Position numbers and translations under genes: made by a program
Notes under the pieces: model-generated
The model's input: the letters and a program-made list of their open reading frames with translations, nothing else
Told to the model about the DNA's origin: nothing
The model's database searches: none
Origin: Fen-999 sp964469455
GTDB lineage: Bacteria; Pseudomonadota; Gammaproteobacteria; Burkholderiales; Rhodocyclaceae
Length of the DNA: 13,439 nucleotides
Assembly: GCA_964469455.1 (NCBI GenBank)
Contig: CAYXZX010000069.1
Span: 1 to 13,439, forward strand
Direction of reading: 5' to 3'
Part shown: positions 7,121 through 13,439 of the stretch, piece after piece
How the letters are laid out: every line of letters begins with the position of its first letter
Numbering within the stretch: position 1 is the stretch's first letter

Positions 7121-7612
7121 TCAGTCGGCCCTGCCGACTTCGACGATCCTGGGCGCCAGCACCCGGAGGATGTCGTGGGGATGCACGCCGACCAGATAGC
7201 CGCGCCGCCCACCGTTGATGTAGACCAGCGGCAGGTCCAGGATGCTCTTCTCCATGAAGACCGGCAGTTGTTTCTTGGTACCGAACGGCGAGCAACCGCC
7301 GACCATGTAGCCGGTGTGCCGGTGGGCATCGTCCGGCGTGCAGGGGCCGATCTTCTTGACGCCGATCTGGCGCGCCAACTCCTTGGTCGAAACCTTGCGA
7401 TCGCCGTGCATCAGCACGATCAGCGGCCTCTTCTCGTCATCCTCCATCACCAGCGTCTTGACGACCGCGTGTTCGGCGACGTTGAGCTCGCGCGACGAGA
7501 CCTTCGTGCCGCCGTGCTCCTCGTATTCGTAGAGGTGGTTGGAATGGGCGATGCGGTGCCTGTGGAGAAACTTGGTCGCCGGCGTTTCCGGCGCCTGGGC
7601 TTCGGTTTTCAT
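7121..7612 (-). CDS. ybaK: Cys-tRNA(Pro)/Cys-tRNA(Cys) deacylase YbaK
   Basis: A 163-residue free-standing editing protein of the YbaK/EbsC family, which hydrolyses Cys-tRNA(Pro) mischarged by prolyl-tRNA synthetase, in the cytosol. Family marks are the N-terminal TPATKFL, YEYEEHGGTKVS, the essential-type lysine in AVVKTLV (Lys52), the GDRKVSTKELAR segment, the GGCSPFG loop (105-111) and the C-terminal INGGRRGYLVGV. The frame is open further upstream to 7969, but ATG 7612 gives the right family length and avoids running through xerD. Its ribosome site is poor (a purine-rich AGAGAA). It lies 17 bases after xerD and one base before dsbB. Its neighbour proA makes proline, but a functional link with Cys-tRNA(Pro) editing would be speculation. 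Confidence 0.92.
   Translation of the reverse strand: MKTEAQAPETPATKFLHRHRIAHSNHLYEYEEHGGTKVSSRELNVAEHAVVKTLVMEDDEKRPLIVLMHGDRKVSTKELARQIGVKKIGPCTPDDAHRHTGYMVGGCSPFGTKKQLPVFMEKSILDLPLVYINGGRRGYLVGVHPHDILRVLAPRIVEVGRAD
7123..7139 (-). promoter_or_regulatory. Hairpin presenting the dsbB Shine-Dalgarno at the ybaK stop
   Basis: On the minus strand AGTCGGC (7139-7133), loop AGG, GCCGACT (7129-7123) form a perfect 7-base-pair stem. The loop together with the first base of the 3' arm makes AGGG, the apparent dsbB ribosome site nine bases before TTG 7119. The last stem base is the first base of the ybaK TGA, so a ribosome finishing ybaK would melt the stem. This is a plausible coupling element; the regulatory role is inference. 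Confidence 0.4.
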
Positions 7613-7629
7613 GGTCTGGTTCTCTGAAT

Positions 7630-8538
7630 TCAGCCGCGCGGATGATGGACCTGATGCAGTTGCTTGAGACGTTCGCGCGCCACATGAGTATAGACCTGCG
7701 TGGTCGAGATGTCGGCATGGCCGAGCAGCATTTGCACGACACGCAGGTCGGCACCGTGGTTGAGCAGGTGGGTGGCAAATGCATGGCGCAGCACGTGCGG
7801 CGAAATGCGCTCCTTCGGAATGCCGGCGATCAGGCCGTATTTCTTGATCAGCGTCCACGCCATCTGGCGTGTCATCGCGGCTGACTTTCGCGCGGTGACG
7901 AACACGTGGTCCGATCCCGCTCCCTTGAGCAGCGCCGGCCGGCCATGGTCGAGGTAGCGGCAAAGCCATTCCACGGCCACCTCGCCGAGCGGCACCAGCC
8001 GCTCCTTCGATCCCTTGCCGAATACGCGCACCAGTCCGTCGGTGAGGCTCAGTTCGAACATCTTCAGGCCGATCAGTTCCGATACCCGCAGGCCGGTGGC
8101 GTAGAGCACTTCCAGCAGCGCGCGGTCGCGCAGGCCGCGGGGGGTGTCGGTGTCGGGTGCGGCGAGCAGATCCTCGACATTCTTTTCCGAGAGCGTCTTC
8201 GGGAAGCGTTCCGTACGCATCGGCCGTTCGACGTTGAGCAGCGGATCGGTCCGGATGCGCCCCTGATCGAGCTGCCAGCCGTAAAAGCGACGCAAGGTCG
8301 AGTGGAGCCGCCGCTGCGAAGCGGTCTTGAAGCCGCCAGGACGAGTGTGGAGATGGGCGAGGTAGCGGTTGATGGAACCCTCGCCGGCACTGGCCAGGTT
8401 CTGCCGTTGCGCGGCCAGCCAGCCGGCGAACAAGGTGAGGTCGGTGCGATAGGCGGCGAGGGTGTTCCTGGCCAAACCGTCGGCGAGCCAGAGTGCGTCA
8501 ATGAACTCGTCGATCAGTGCGCTATCGGGCACGCTCAT
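7630..8538 (-). CDS. xerD: Tyrosine recombinase XerD
   Basis: A 302-residue site-specific tyrosine recombinase that acts with XerC at dif to resolve chromosome dimers under FtsK control. The N-terminal core-binding SAM-like domain covers about 5-95, with the typical NTLAAYRTDL start, and the catalytic domain about 110-295. The full catalytic set is visible: Arg151 (ATGLRVSEL), Lys175 (GKGSKERLVP), His248 and Arg251 (SPHVLRHAFATHLL), His274 (LLGHADISTTQ) and nucleophile Tyr283. Length and text match XerD (about 298-300) rather than XerC or an integron or phage integrase, and no cassette or att structure is nearby. ATG 8538 lies inside the end of ogt (17-base overlap), so translation is probably coupled. 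The XerD versus XerC choice rests on overall resemblance. Confidence 0.92.
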   Translation of the reverse strand: MSVPDSALIDEFIDALWLADGLARNTLAAYRTDLTLFAGWLAAQRQNLASAGEGSINRYLAHLHTRPGGFKTASQRRLHSTLRRFYGWQLDQGRIRTDPLLNVERPMRTERFPKTLSEKNVEDLLAAPDTDTPRGLRDRALLEVLYATGLRVSELIGLKMFELSLTDGLVRVFGKGSKERLVPLGEVAVEWLCRYLDHGRPALLKGAGSDHVFVTARKSAAMTRQMAWTLIKKYGLIAGIPKERISPHVLRHAFATHLLNHGADLRVVQMLLGHADISTTQVYTHVARERLKQLHQVHHPRG

Positions 8539-8995
8539 GATCCAGCAGCCAGCGCTTGACCTCGAGCAGGAAGCCGCCGCGATTGCGGGCGAAGCCGCCG
8601 AGTCCGTGGTTCGCCGCGACGACGCGGTGGCAGGGCACGACGATGGGATACGGATTGGCGCCGCAGGCATTGCCCACGGCGCGCGCGCCGCTCGCGATGG
8701 CCGCCGCCAGTTCGCCATAGCTGCGCGTGCTGCCGGCAGGGATCGCCGCGATGCCCGCCCACACCCTGCGCTGGAAAACGGTGCCCGCTGGAGCGAGCGG
8801 CAGGGAAAACTCGAATTGCGCATTCTTCAGGTAGGCGCGCAACTGGCGTACAGCCTCCTTCGCAAGCAGCGACTTCGGCGCTCCCTCGTCACGCGGCTCG
8901 AGGAAGTCGATACCGGTGATCTCGTCGTTGTTGCAGCAGACCCCGAGGCAGAAGCCGGGGGCGGCTAGGACGGCCTGGTAGTGCGCGTCAGCCAC
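8522..8995 (-). CDS. ogt: Methylated-DNA--[protein]-cysteine S-methyltransferase
   Basis: A 157-residue suicide repair protein that takes the alkyl group from O6-alkylguanine (and O4-alkylthymine) in DNA onto its own cysteine. It has the small N-terminal domain (1-68) and the DNA-binding domain (about 72-155) with FQRRVW, the SYGELA helix, the GARAVGNA recognition helix with candidate arginine finger Arg105 and hinge Asn109, and the active site IVVPCHRV with Cys122. It carries no AraC or Ada zinc domain, so it is Ogt-type rather than a full Ada regulator. It starts at GTG 8995 behind GGAGAGG and overlaps the proA end by 8 bases and the xerD start by 17. Its presence inside this operon suggests constitutive rather than damage-induced expression (inference). 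Confidence 0.92.
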   Translation of the reverse strand: MADAHYQAVLAAPGFCLGVCCNNDEITGIDFLEPRDEGAPKSLLAKEAVRQLRAYLKNAQFEFSLPLAPAGTVFQRRVWAGIAAIPAGSTRSYGELAAAIASGARAVGNACGANPYPIVVPCHRVVAANHGLGGFARNRGGFLLEVKRWLLDHERAR

Positions 8996-10256
8996 GCACC
9001 TCTCCGTCGCCGAGGACGATCCATTTCTGCGAGGTCAGCCCCTCGAGGCCGACCGGGCCGCGGGCGTGGAACTTGTCCGTGGAAATGCCGATCTCGGCGC
9101 CGAGCCCGTACTCGAAGCCGTCGGCGAAGCGGGTCGAGGCATTGACCATCACCGAGCTGGAATCCACCTCGCGCAGGAAGCGCATGGCGTTCGTGTAGTT
9201 CTCGGTGACGATCGTTTCCGTATGCGCCGAGGAGTACTTGTTGATGTGCTCGATCGCCTCACCGACGTCGGCGACGACCTTGCAGGAGATGATCGCCGCC
9301 AGGTACTCGGTGTAGTAGTCCTCCTCGGTTGCCGGTCTCGCGTTGGGCACCAGCGCCAGCGTTTCCGCGCAGCCGCGGATCTCGACGCCCTTGTCGATGA
9401 GCATCTTCGCCAGCGCGGGCAGTTGCGTCGCCGCGACGCGGCGCGCCACCAGCACTGACTCTGCGGTGTTGCAGGTGCCGAGCCGCTGCGTCTTGGCGTT
9501 CTCGAGAATCTTCAGTGCCTTCGCGGGATCGGCGAACTCGTCGACATAGACGTGACAGTTGCCGTCGAGATGCTTGATTACCGGCACCCGCGCTTCCTTG
9601 CTGATGCGTTCGATCAGGCTCTTGCCGCCGCGCGGCACGATCACGTCGACATACTCCGGCATGGCGACCAGGTGGCCGACCACCTCGCGGTCCGTTGTCT
9701 CGATGACCTGCACGGCCGTCGCGGGCAGGCAGGCAGCGGCGAGCCCGGTGCGCACGCAGGATGCAATTGCCTGATTGCAGCGGATGGCCTCCTTGCCGCC
9801 GCGCAGGATCGCCGCGTTGCCGGACTTCAGGCAGAGCGCCGCAGCGTCGGCGGTGACGTTGGGGCGTGCCTCGTAGATGATGCCGACCACTCCCAGCGGC
9901 ACGCGCATCCTGCCGACCTGGATGCCGGTCGGCCGGCGCTTGAGGTCGGTGATCTCGCCGACCGGATCGGCAAGCTGGGCAACCTGCTCCAGCCCCTGCG
10001 CCATCGTTTCGACGCCCTTGGCGGTCAACGTCAGGCGGTCGATCATCGCCGCATCCAGGCCGTTGGCCCTGGCCTCCGCCACATCGGCCGCGTTGGCCTC
10101 GAGCAGTGCGTCCTTGCGCTCGCGGACGGCTCCTGCCATCGCCAGCAGGGCGGCGTTCTTGGCGGCGGTCGACGCCTTGGCCATCCCGCGCGACGCGGCG
10201 CGGGCGGCCCGGCCGACGCCGGTCATGTAGTCTCTCACGTTCAGCTTGTCCATCAT
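8988..10256 (-). CDS. proA: Glutamate-5-semialdehyde dehydrogenase ProA
   Basis: ProA reduces gamma-glutamyl phosphate to glutamate-5-semialdehyde with NADPH, the second step of proline synthesis, in the cytosol. The 422-residue product is an aldehyde-dehydrogenase-fold enzyme of normal family length (about 417-420). Visible signatures are PLGVVGIIYEARPNVT near the cofactor site, LKSGNAAILRGGKEA, the VPRGGKSLI segment, IKHLDGNCHVYVD, and the catalytic cysteine in QRLGTCNTAES (Cys262 from this start). The C-terminal GLGAEIGISTDKFHARGPVGLEGL is highly typical. Two adjacent ATGs are possible: 10256 forms an ATGA overlap with holA, while 10253 has the better 7-base spacing from AAGGA at 10261-10265. 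The partner glutamate 5-kinase gene proB is not in the window. Confidence 0.95.
   Translation of the reverse strand: MMDKLNVRDYMTGVGRAARAASRGMAKASTAAKNAALLAMAGAVRERKDALLEANAADVAEARANGLDAAMIDRLTLTAKGVETMAQGLEQVAQLADPVGEITDLKRRPTGIQVGRMRVPLGVVGIIYEARPNVTADAAALCLKSGNAAILRGGKEAIRCNQAIASCVRTGLAAACLPATAVQVIETTDREVVGHLVAMPEYVDVIVPRGGKSLIERISKEARVPVIKHLDGNCHVYVDEFADPAKALKILENAKTQRLGTCNTAESVLVARRVAATQLPALAKMLIDKGVEIRGCAETLALVPNARPATEEDYYTEYLAAIISCKVVADVGEAIEHINKYSSAHTETIVTENYTNAMRFLREVDSSSVMVNASTRFADGFEYGLGAEIGISTDKFHARGPVGLEGLTSQKWIVLGDGEVRG
8999..9005 (-). promoter_or_regulatory. Shine-Dalgarno of ogt, inside the proA end
   Basis: Minus-strand GGAGAGG, with GGAG ending six bases before GTG 8995, supports this GTG start even though it overlaps proA. 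Confidence 0.6.
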
Positions 10257-11137
10257 GCGGTCCTTGTCAAGCGCAGGGCGAGTTGCAGCAGTTCGTCCCA
10301 AACATCGCCTCTTGCAACGCCCTTGATCATGCGGTCAATCCGTGCCGCGTGCAAGAGGGCAGCACGGGCCGCGCGCTGGCGGGCTTCGCTGGCCAGCGCC
10401 CAGAGCACCAGCGGCAGGGCGGCACCCTCGGCCCTGAGGCCGTCGAGCGTGCGGGCGCAGCGGGCGGTGTCGCGATTGCGCAGGGCGTCGCGTAACGCGT
10501 CGATGTCGTAGCGCGCGACGTTGAGCACGGCCGCCTCGACATCGGCGAGGGAAATCTCGCCCTCGGGATACAGCAGCGCCAGTTTCTGGATCTCCTGGTG
10601 CGCGGCCAGCAGATTGCCCTCCACATGGGCCGCGATGAATTCCAAGGCTTGACGCGGCGCGCTTTGATGCTGCCGTTGCAGGCGGGCGGCGATCCAGCCC
10701 GGCAATTGCGTCACGCCCGGCGCCGTGCATTCGATGGCGATCCCGGCATCGGCCAGCTTGACGAACCATGAGGCCTTTCGTGCCTGCCAGTCGAGTTCGG
10801 GCAGCGAGACCACGGTTACGGTGCCCGCCGGTAGTTGTGCGCAGTAGCGGCCGAGCGCCTCGCCTCCGTCACGACCCGGTTTGCCCGAAGGAATGCGCAG
10901 GTCGATGATCTTGTCGCCGCCAAAGAGCGAGAGGTTGCCGGCGGCGAGGAAAAGCTCGTCCCACTTGAAAGTCGGCGTCACCATCAGCACTTCGCGTTCG
11001 GCAAAGCCTTTCTTCCGGGCGGCGGCGCGGATGAGGTCGGCTGCCTCGATGGCCAGCAAGCCATCGCCATGCACGACATACAGCGGCGCCAGCTGGCGTT
11101 CGAGATGCGCGGCGAGCTGCTCGGGACGCAGCTGCAT
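10253..11137 (-). CDS. holA: DNA polymerase III subunit delta HolA, shortened C-terminal domain
   Basis: HolA is the delta subunit of the clamp loader, which opens the beta clamp. The 294-residue protein has the normal start (MQLRPEQLAAHLERQL, LYVVHGDGLLAIEAADLI), the NLSLFGG segment of the clamp-binding element, the LPGWIAARL region, the VEGNLLAAHQEIQKLALLYP motif and the GLRAEGAALPLVLWAL helix of domain III, and it ends with the expected DVWDELLQLALRL. However, the family is usually about 330-345 long. The text passes directly from WALASEARQR to ARAALLHAARIDRM, where other delta proteins (E. coli HolA from memory) have roughly 45 more residues including a conserved RVW segment. The reading frame is intact, so this is an in-frame internal deletion, natural or from assembly. 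It starts 3 bases after lptE and overlaps proA by 4. Confidence 0.88.
   Translation of the reverse strand: MQLRPEQLAAHLERQLAPLYVVHGDGLLAIEAADLIRAAARKKGFAEREVLMVTPTFKWDELFLAAGNLSLFGGDKIIDLRIPSGKPGRDGGEALGRYCAQLPAGTVTVVSLPELDWQARKASWFVKLADAGIAIECTAPGVTQLPGWIAARLQRQHQSAPRQALEFIAAHVEGNLLAAHQEIQKLALLYPEGEISLADVEAAVLNVARYDIDALRDALRNRDTARCARTLDGLRAEGAALPLVLWALASEARQRAARAALLHAARIDRMIKGVARGDVWDELLQLALRLTRTA
10261..10265 (-). promoter_or_regulatory. Shine-Dalgarno of proA, inside the holA end
   Basis: Minus-strand AAGGA precedes ATG 10256 by four bases and ATG 10253 by seven, so it serves the tandem ATGATG start of proA. The spacing slightly favours the second ATG. Confidence 0.5.
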
Positions 11138-11140
11138 GGC

Positions 11141-11632
11141 CTAGCTGTCCGCGGGTTTGAGCTTGGCCGCTGCCAGCCGCCGCATCAGCTGCTGCACCAT
11201 GTCATTCTGGATGTCGCGCCACAGCAGGGTTTCCTCGGCCTGCTTGGACAGCACGGCGGCGTCATCGAAGGTCATTTCGCGGGTGATGCGAATCGTGCTC
11301 TGTGGCACGAATTCCTGCCCCCGGGCATTGGCGACCGTGAACACGAAAGTGCGCTCGAGCTGGTATTCGCGCACACGCCCGGCCGAGTTGAGCGACATGA
11401 TCTTCTTCTGGGACTGGTCGGCCAGGACAATCAGCGTGGCCTGCGCCTCGGCTGCGGTGGCGACGACGCGCGTCTGCGTTGACGCCTCGATGTTGCGCTT
11501 GATGGCCGCGCGCAGTTCGCTCGATTCCGGTTGGGCGATATGCAGCGTGTCGAATGGCAGGGAAAAGCTGCCGCGCAGCTGGAAGCCACAGCCGGCAAGG
11601 AGAAGTGCCAAGAGAAGTGTCAGGGCGCGCAT
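11141..11632 (-). CDS. lptE: LPS-assembly lipoprotein LptE
   Basis: LptE is the outer-membrane lipoprotein that plugs LptD and helps insert lipopolysaccharide into the outer leaflet. The 163-residue precursor has a short lipoprotein signal (MRALTLLLALLLAGC) with lipobox LAGC and lipidated Cys15; Gly follows, so there is no inner-membrane retention aspartate. The GFQLRGSFSLPFDTLHI stretch just after it is characteristic of LptE, and a mixed alpha/beta domain follows with REYQLERTFVFTV and the helical C-terminus LLWRDIQNDMVQQLMRRL. It sits 4 bases after leuS and 3 before holA, the standard leuS-lptE-holA order of proteobacteria, which strongly supports the assignment. It has no clear Shine-Dalgarno and probably depends on coupling from leuS. 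Confidence 0.93.
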   Translation of the reverse strand: MRALTLLLALLLAGCGFQLRGSFSLPFDTLHIAQPESSELRAAIKRNIEASTQTRVVATAAEAQATLIVLADQSQKKIMSLNSAGRVREYQLERTFVFTVANARGQEFVPQSTIRITREMTFDDAAVLSKQAEETLLWRDIQNDMVQQLMRRLAAAKLKPADS

Positions 11633-11636
11633 GGGG

Positions 11637-13439
11637 CTAGGCCACGATATTGACGAGGCGACCGGGCACGACGACGATCTTCTTCGCCGGCCTGCCCTCC
11701 ATGAACTTTTGCGCCGCTTCCGACATCAACACCGCAGCCTCGATGACCGCCTTGTCGGCGCCGGCCGGCACGCACACGCTGCCGCGCGTCTTGCCATTCA
11801 CCTGCAGGACCAGTTCGATCTCGTCCTGCACCAGCGCCTCGTCGAGTGGCTCCGGCCAGGGTGCCGCGAGGATGTCTTCGCCATAGCCGAGTTCCCGCCA
11901 CAGCCCGTGGCAAATGTGCGGCGTGATCGGCGACAGCAGGCGCAGAAGGATCGAGAATCCTTCCCGGGCGTGCGGGTCGGCCGGTGTCTTTTCCAGCGCG
12001 TTGAGCATCTTCATCGCCGCCGACGCCACGGTGTTGAACTGCATCTTGCCGAGGTCGTAGTTGGCCTGCTTGAGCAGCAGATGGATCTCGCGACGCAGCG
12101 ACGATGCTTCCTTGCCCGGCGTCCGGCTCGCCAGCGCATGGCCAAAGGCCCACAGCCGCTTGAGGAAGCGGTAGGCACCCTCGACGCCGGAATCGGACCA
12201 TTCGAGGGTTTGCTCGGGCGGTGAGGCGAACATCATGAAGAAGCGCGCGGTGTCGGCGCCATATTGTTCGATCAGCGCCTGCGGGTCGACGCCGTTGCGC
12301 TTGGACTTCGACATGGTGCCGATGCCGGCGTAGTCGATGGCCGAACCGTCCGACTTCAGCGTTGCGCCGGTGACATGACCACCCTCGTTGCGCACCAGTT
12401 CAATTTCCTCGGGCGCAAAGTACTCGATGCCGCCCTTGTCGGTGCGCCGGCTGAAGATGTGGTTGAGCACCATGCCCTGCGTCAGCAGGTTGGCGAAGGG
12501 CTCGTCCTGCTTCAGCAGGCCGAGGTCGCGCATCACCTTGGTCCAGAAGCGCGAGTAGAGCAGGTGCAGGATGGCGTGCTCGATGCCGCCGATGTACTGG
12601 TCCACAGGCATCCAGTAGGCCGCGCGTTCGTCGAGCATGGCCTTGGCGTCGTTCGAGCAGTAGCGCGCGTAGTACCAGGACGAGTCCACGAAAGTGTCCA
12701 TGGTGTCCGTCTCGCGCCGGGCCGGCTTGCCGCACTTCGGGCAGGCGCAATCGAGAAAGTCCGGTCGCTTGAGCAGCGGGTTGCCGGAACCGTCCGGCAC
12801 GCAGTCCTCGGGCAACACCACGGGCAACTGGTCATCGGGGACAGGCACCGTACCGCAAGTGTCGCAATGGATCAGCGGGATCGGGCAGCCCCAGTAGCGC
12901 TGACGGGAGATGCCCCAGTCGCGCAGACGCCACTGCACTTGCGTGTCGCCGAGGTTCATCGCCTTCAGGTCGGCGGCGATGGCATCGATGGCCTGCTGGT
13001 AATCGAGGCCGTCGTACCTGCCGGAATTGACGCAGACACCGTTCTGCTTGTCGGCGTACCACTCCTGCCAGGCGTCGAGCGAATAAGCCTTGCCCGGCAC
13101 GTCGATGACCTGCCTGATGGCGAGACCATACTTCTTGGCGAACTCAAAATCGCGCTCGTCGTGCGCCGGCACGGCCATCACCGCGCCCTCGCCGTAACCC
13201 ATCAGCACGTAGTTGCCGACCCAGACTTCGACCCTGTCGCCGGTGAGCGGATGCTCGACGAAGATCCCCGTCGGCAAGCCTTTCTTCTCCATGGTCGCGA
13301 GGTCGGCTTCCATGACCGAGCCCTGCTTGCATTCCTCGATGAAGGCGGCAAGTTTGGCGTTGTCGCGTGCCGCGCGCGTCGCCAGCGGATGCTCGGCGGC
13401 GACGGCGCAGAAGGTGACGCCCATGATGGTGTCGGCGCG
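11637..13439 (-). CDS. leuS: Leucyl-tRNA synthetase LeuS (5' end outside the window)
   Basis: This class I synthetase charges tRNA(Leu) with leucine in the cytosol. The window holds the C-terminal 600 residues; by family length (about 860-870), some 260 N-terminal residues, including the HIGH motif, lie beyond base 13439. The frame is open to the edge, and an ATG at 13424 is internal (TIMGVTFCAV). Visible parts are the CP1 editing domain with GYGEGAVMAVPAHDERDFEFA, whose aspartates clear mischarged tRNA; the DWGISRQRYWGCPIP signature; a zinc-type region with CDTCG and CPKCG; DTFVDSSWYYARY; the KMSKS-type loop GTMSKSKRNG; the anticodon-binding domain; and the C-terminal LQVNGKTRG segment. Nothing is abnormal in what is visible. 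It is the first gene seen of the long minus-strand operon. Confidence 0.97.
   Translation of the reverse strand, partial: RADTIMGVTFCAVAAEHPLATRAARDNAKLAAFIEECKQGSVMEADLATMEKKGLPTGIFVEHPLTGDRVEVWVGNYVLMGYGEGAVMAVPAHDERDFEFAKKYGLAIRQVIDVPGKAYSLDAWQEWYADKQNGVCVNSGRYDGLDYQQAIDAIAADLKAMNLGDTQVQWRLRDWGISRQRYWGCPIPLIHCDTCGTVPVPDDQLPVVLPEDCVPDGSGNPLLKRPDFLDCACPKCGKPARRETDTMDTFVDSSWYYARYCSNDAKAMLDERAAYWMPVDQYIGGIEHAILHLLYSRFWTKVMRDLGLLKQDEPFANLLTQGMVLNHIFSRRTDKGGIEYFAPEEIELVRNEGGHVTGATLKSDGSAIDYAGIGTMSKSKRNGVDPQALIEQYGADTARFFMMFASPPEQTLEWSDSGVEGAYRFLKRLWAFGHALASRTPGKEASSLRREIHLLLKQANYDLGKMQFNTVASAAMKMLNALEKTPADPHAREGFSILLRLLSPITPHICHGLWRELGYGEDILAAPWPEPLDEALVQDEIELVLQVNGKTRGSVCVPAGADKAVIEAAVLMSEAAQKFMEGRPAKKIVVVPGRLVNIVA

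Noticed and set aside
7613..7969. N-terminal extension of ybaK to 7969, with similar extensions of xerD to 8823 and dsbB to 7329
   Set aside because: The extra codons overlap the preceding gene in another frame and do not resemble the families; the internal starts give normal lengths.
7630..8538. Tyrosine recombinase as a phage or integron integrase marking a mobile element
   Set aside because: Length and text are those of XerD; it sits within a housekeeping operon with no attachment repeats, cassettes or other mobile genes.
9552..10511. Plus-strand frame opposite proA and holA, and a similar one at 11157-12224 opposite lptE and leuS
   Set aside because: No family resemblance or ribosome site; the opposite strand encodes unmistakable housekeeping proteins.
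13410..13424. ATG at 13424 as the start of leuS
   Set aside because: The frame continues upstream to the window edge with family-like sequence (ADTIMGVTF), and the N-terminal catalytic part would be missing.

Overview
The window is GC-rich, densely coded chromosomal DNA. It looks like a Gram-negative betaproteobacterium, possibly of the Rhodocyclales/Nitrosomonadales type. The evidence for this is the leuS-lptE-holA-proA gene order, the LPS-assembly lipoprotein LptE, DsbB and the style of the proteins; the taxonomic placement is inference. I see no transposon, phage gene, CRISPR array, rRNA or tRNA. No gene-free stretch is longer than about 240 bases.

Region 1 (2-2486, + strand) holds three closely spaced genes: folB (dihydroneopterin aldolase, folate synthesis), metY (PLP-dependent O-acetylhomoserine sulfhydrylase, direct sulfur incorporation into homocysteine), and an alpha/beta hydrolase that starts 2 bases after the metY stop. 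Region 2 (2487-2724) is non-coding and contains two consecutive stem-loops; the second is followed by a short T run and may be a terminator. Region 3 (2725-5073, + strand) is an orphan membrane-bound hybrid histidine kinase (TM - extracytoplasmic domain - TM - PAS - HisKA - HATPase - REC) that appears to start at TTG. Its 3' end meets the end of the minus-strand block across 138 bases (5074-5211) with no convincing terminator.

Region 4 (5212-13439, all minus strand) reads leuS (its 5' end lies outside the window) - lptE - holA - proA - ogt - xerD - ybaK - dsbB - PaaK-like acyl-CoA ligase. Junctions are very tight: 4 and 3 base gaps, then 4, 8 and 17 base overlaps, then 17 and 1 base gaps. Translational coupling along a long housekeeping operon is therefore likely. 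The ligase follows dsbB after 54 bases and has its own Shine-Dalgarno sequence. Together the block covers leucyl-tRNA charging, LPS export, clamp loading, proline synthesis, alkylation repair, chromosome dimer resolution, Cys-tRNA(Pro) proofreading and periplasmic disulfide formation.

Nothing here amounts to a clear undescribed system. The best leads are: a DNA polymerase III delta subunit (HolA) that seems to lack about 45 residues of its C-terminal domain, in frame; a perfect hairpin that presents the dsbB Shine-Dalgarno in its loop exactly at the ybaK stop; the tandem hairpins before the kinase; and a divergent PaaK-family ligase of unknown substrate.
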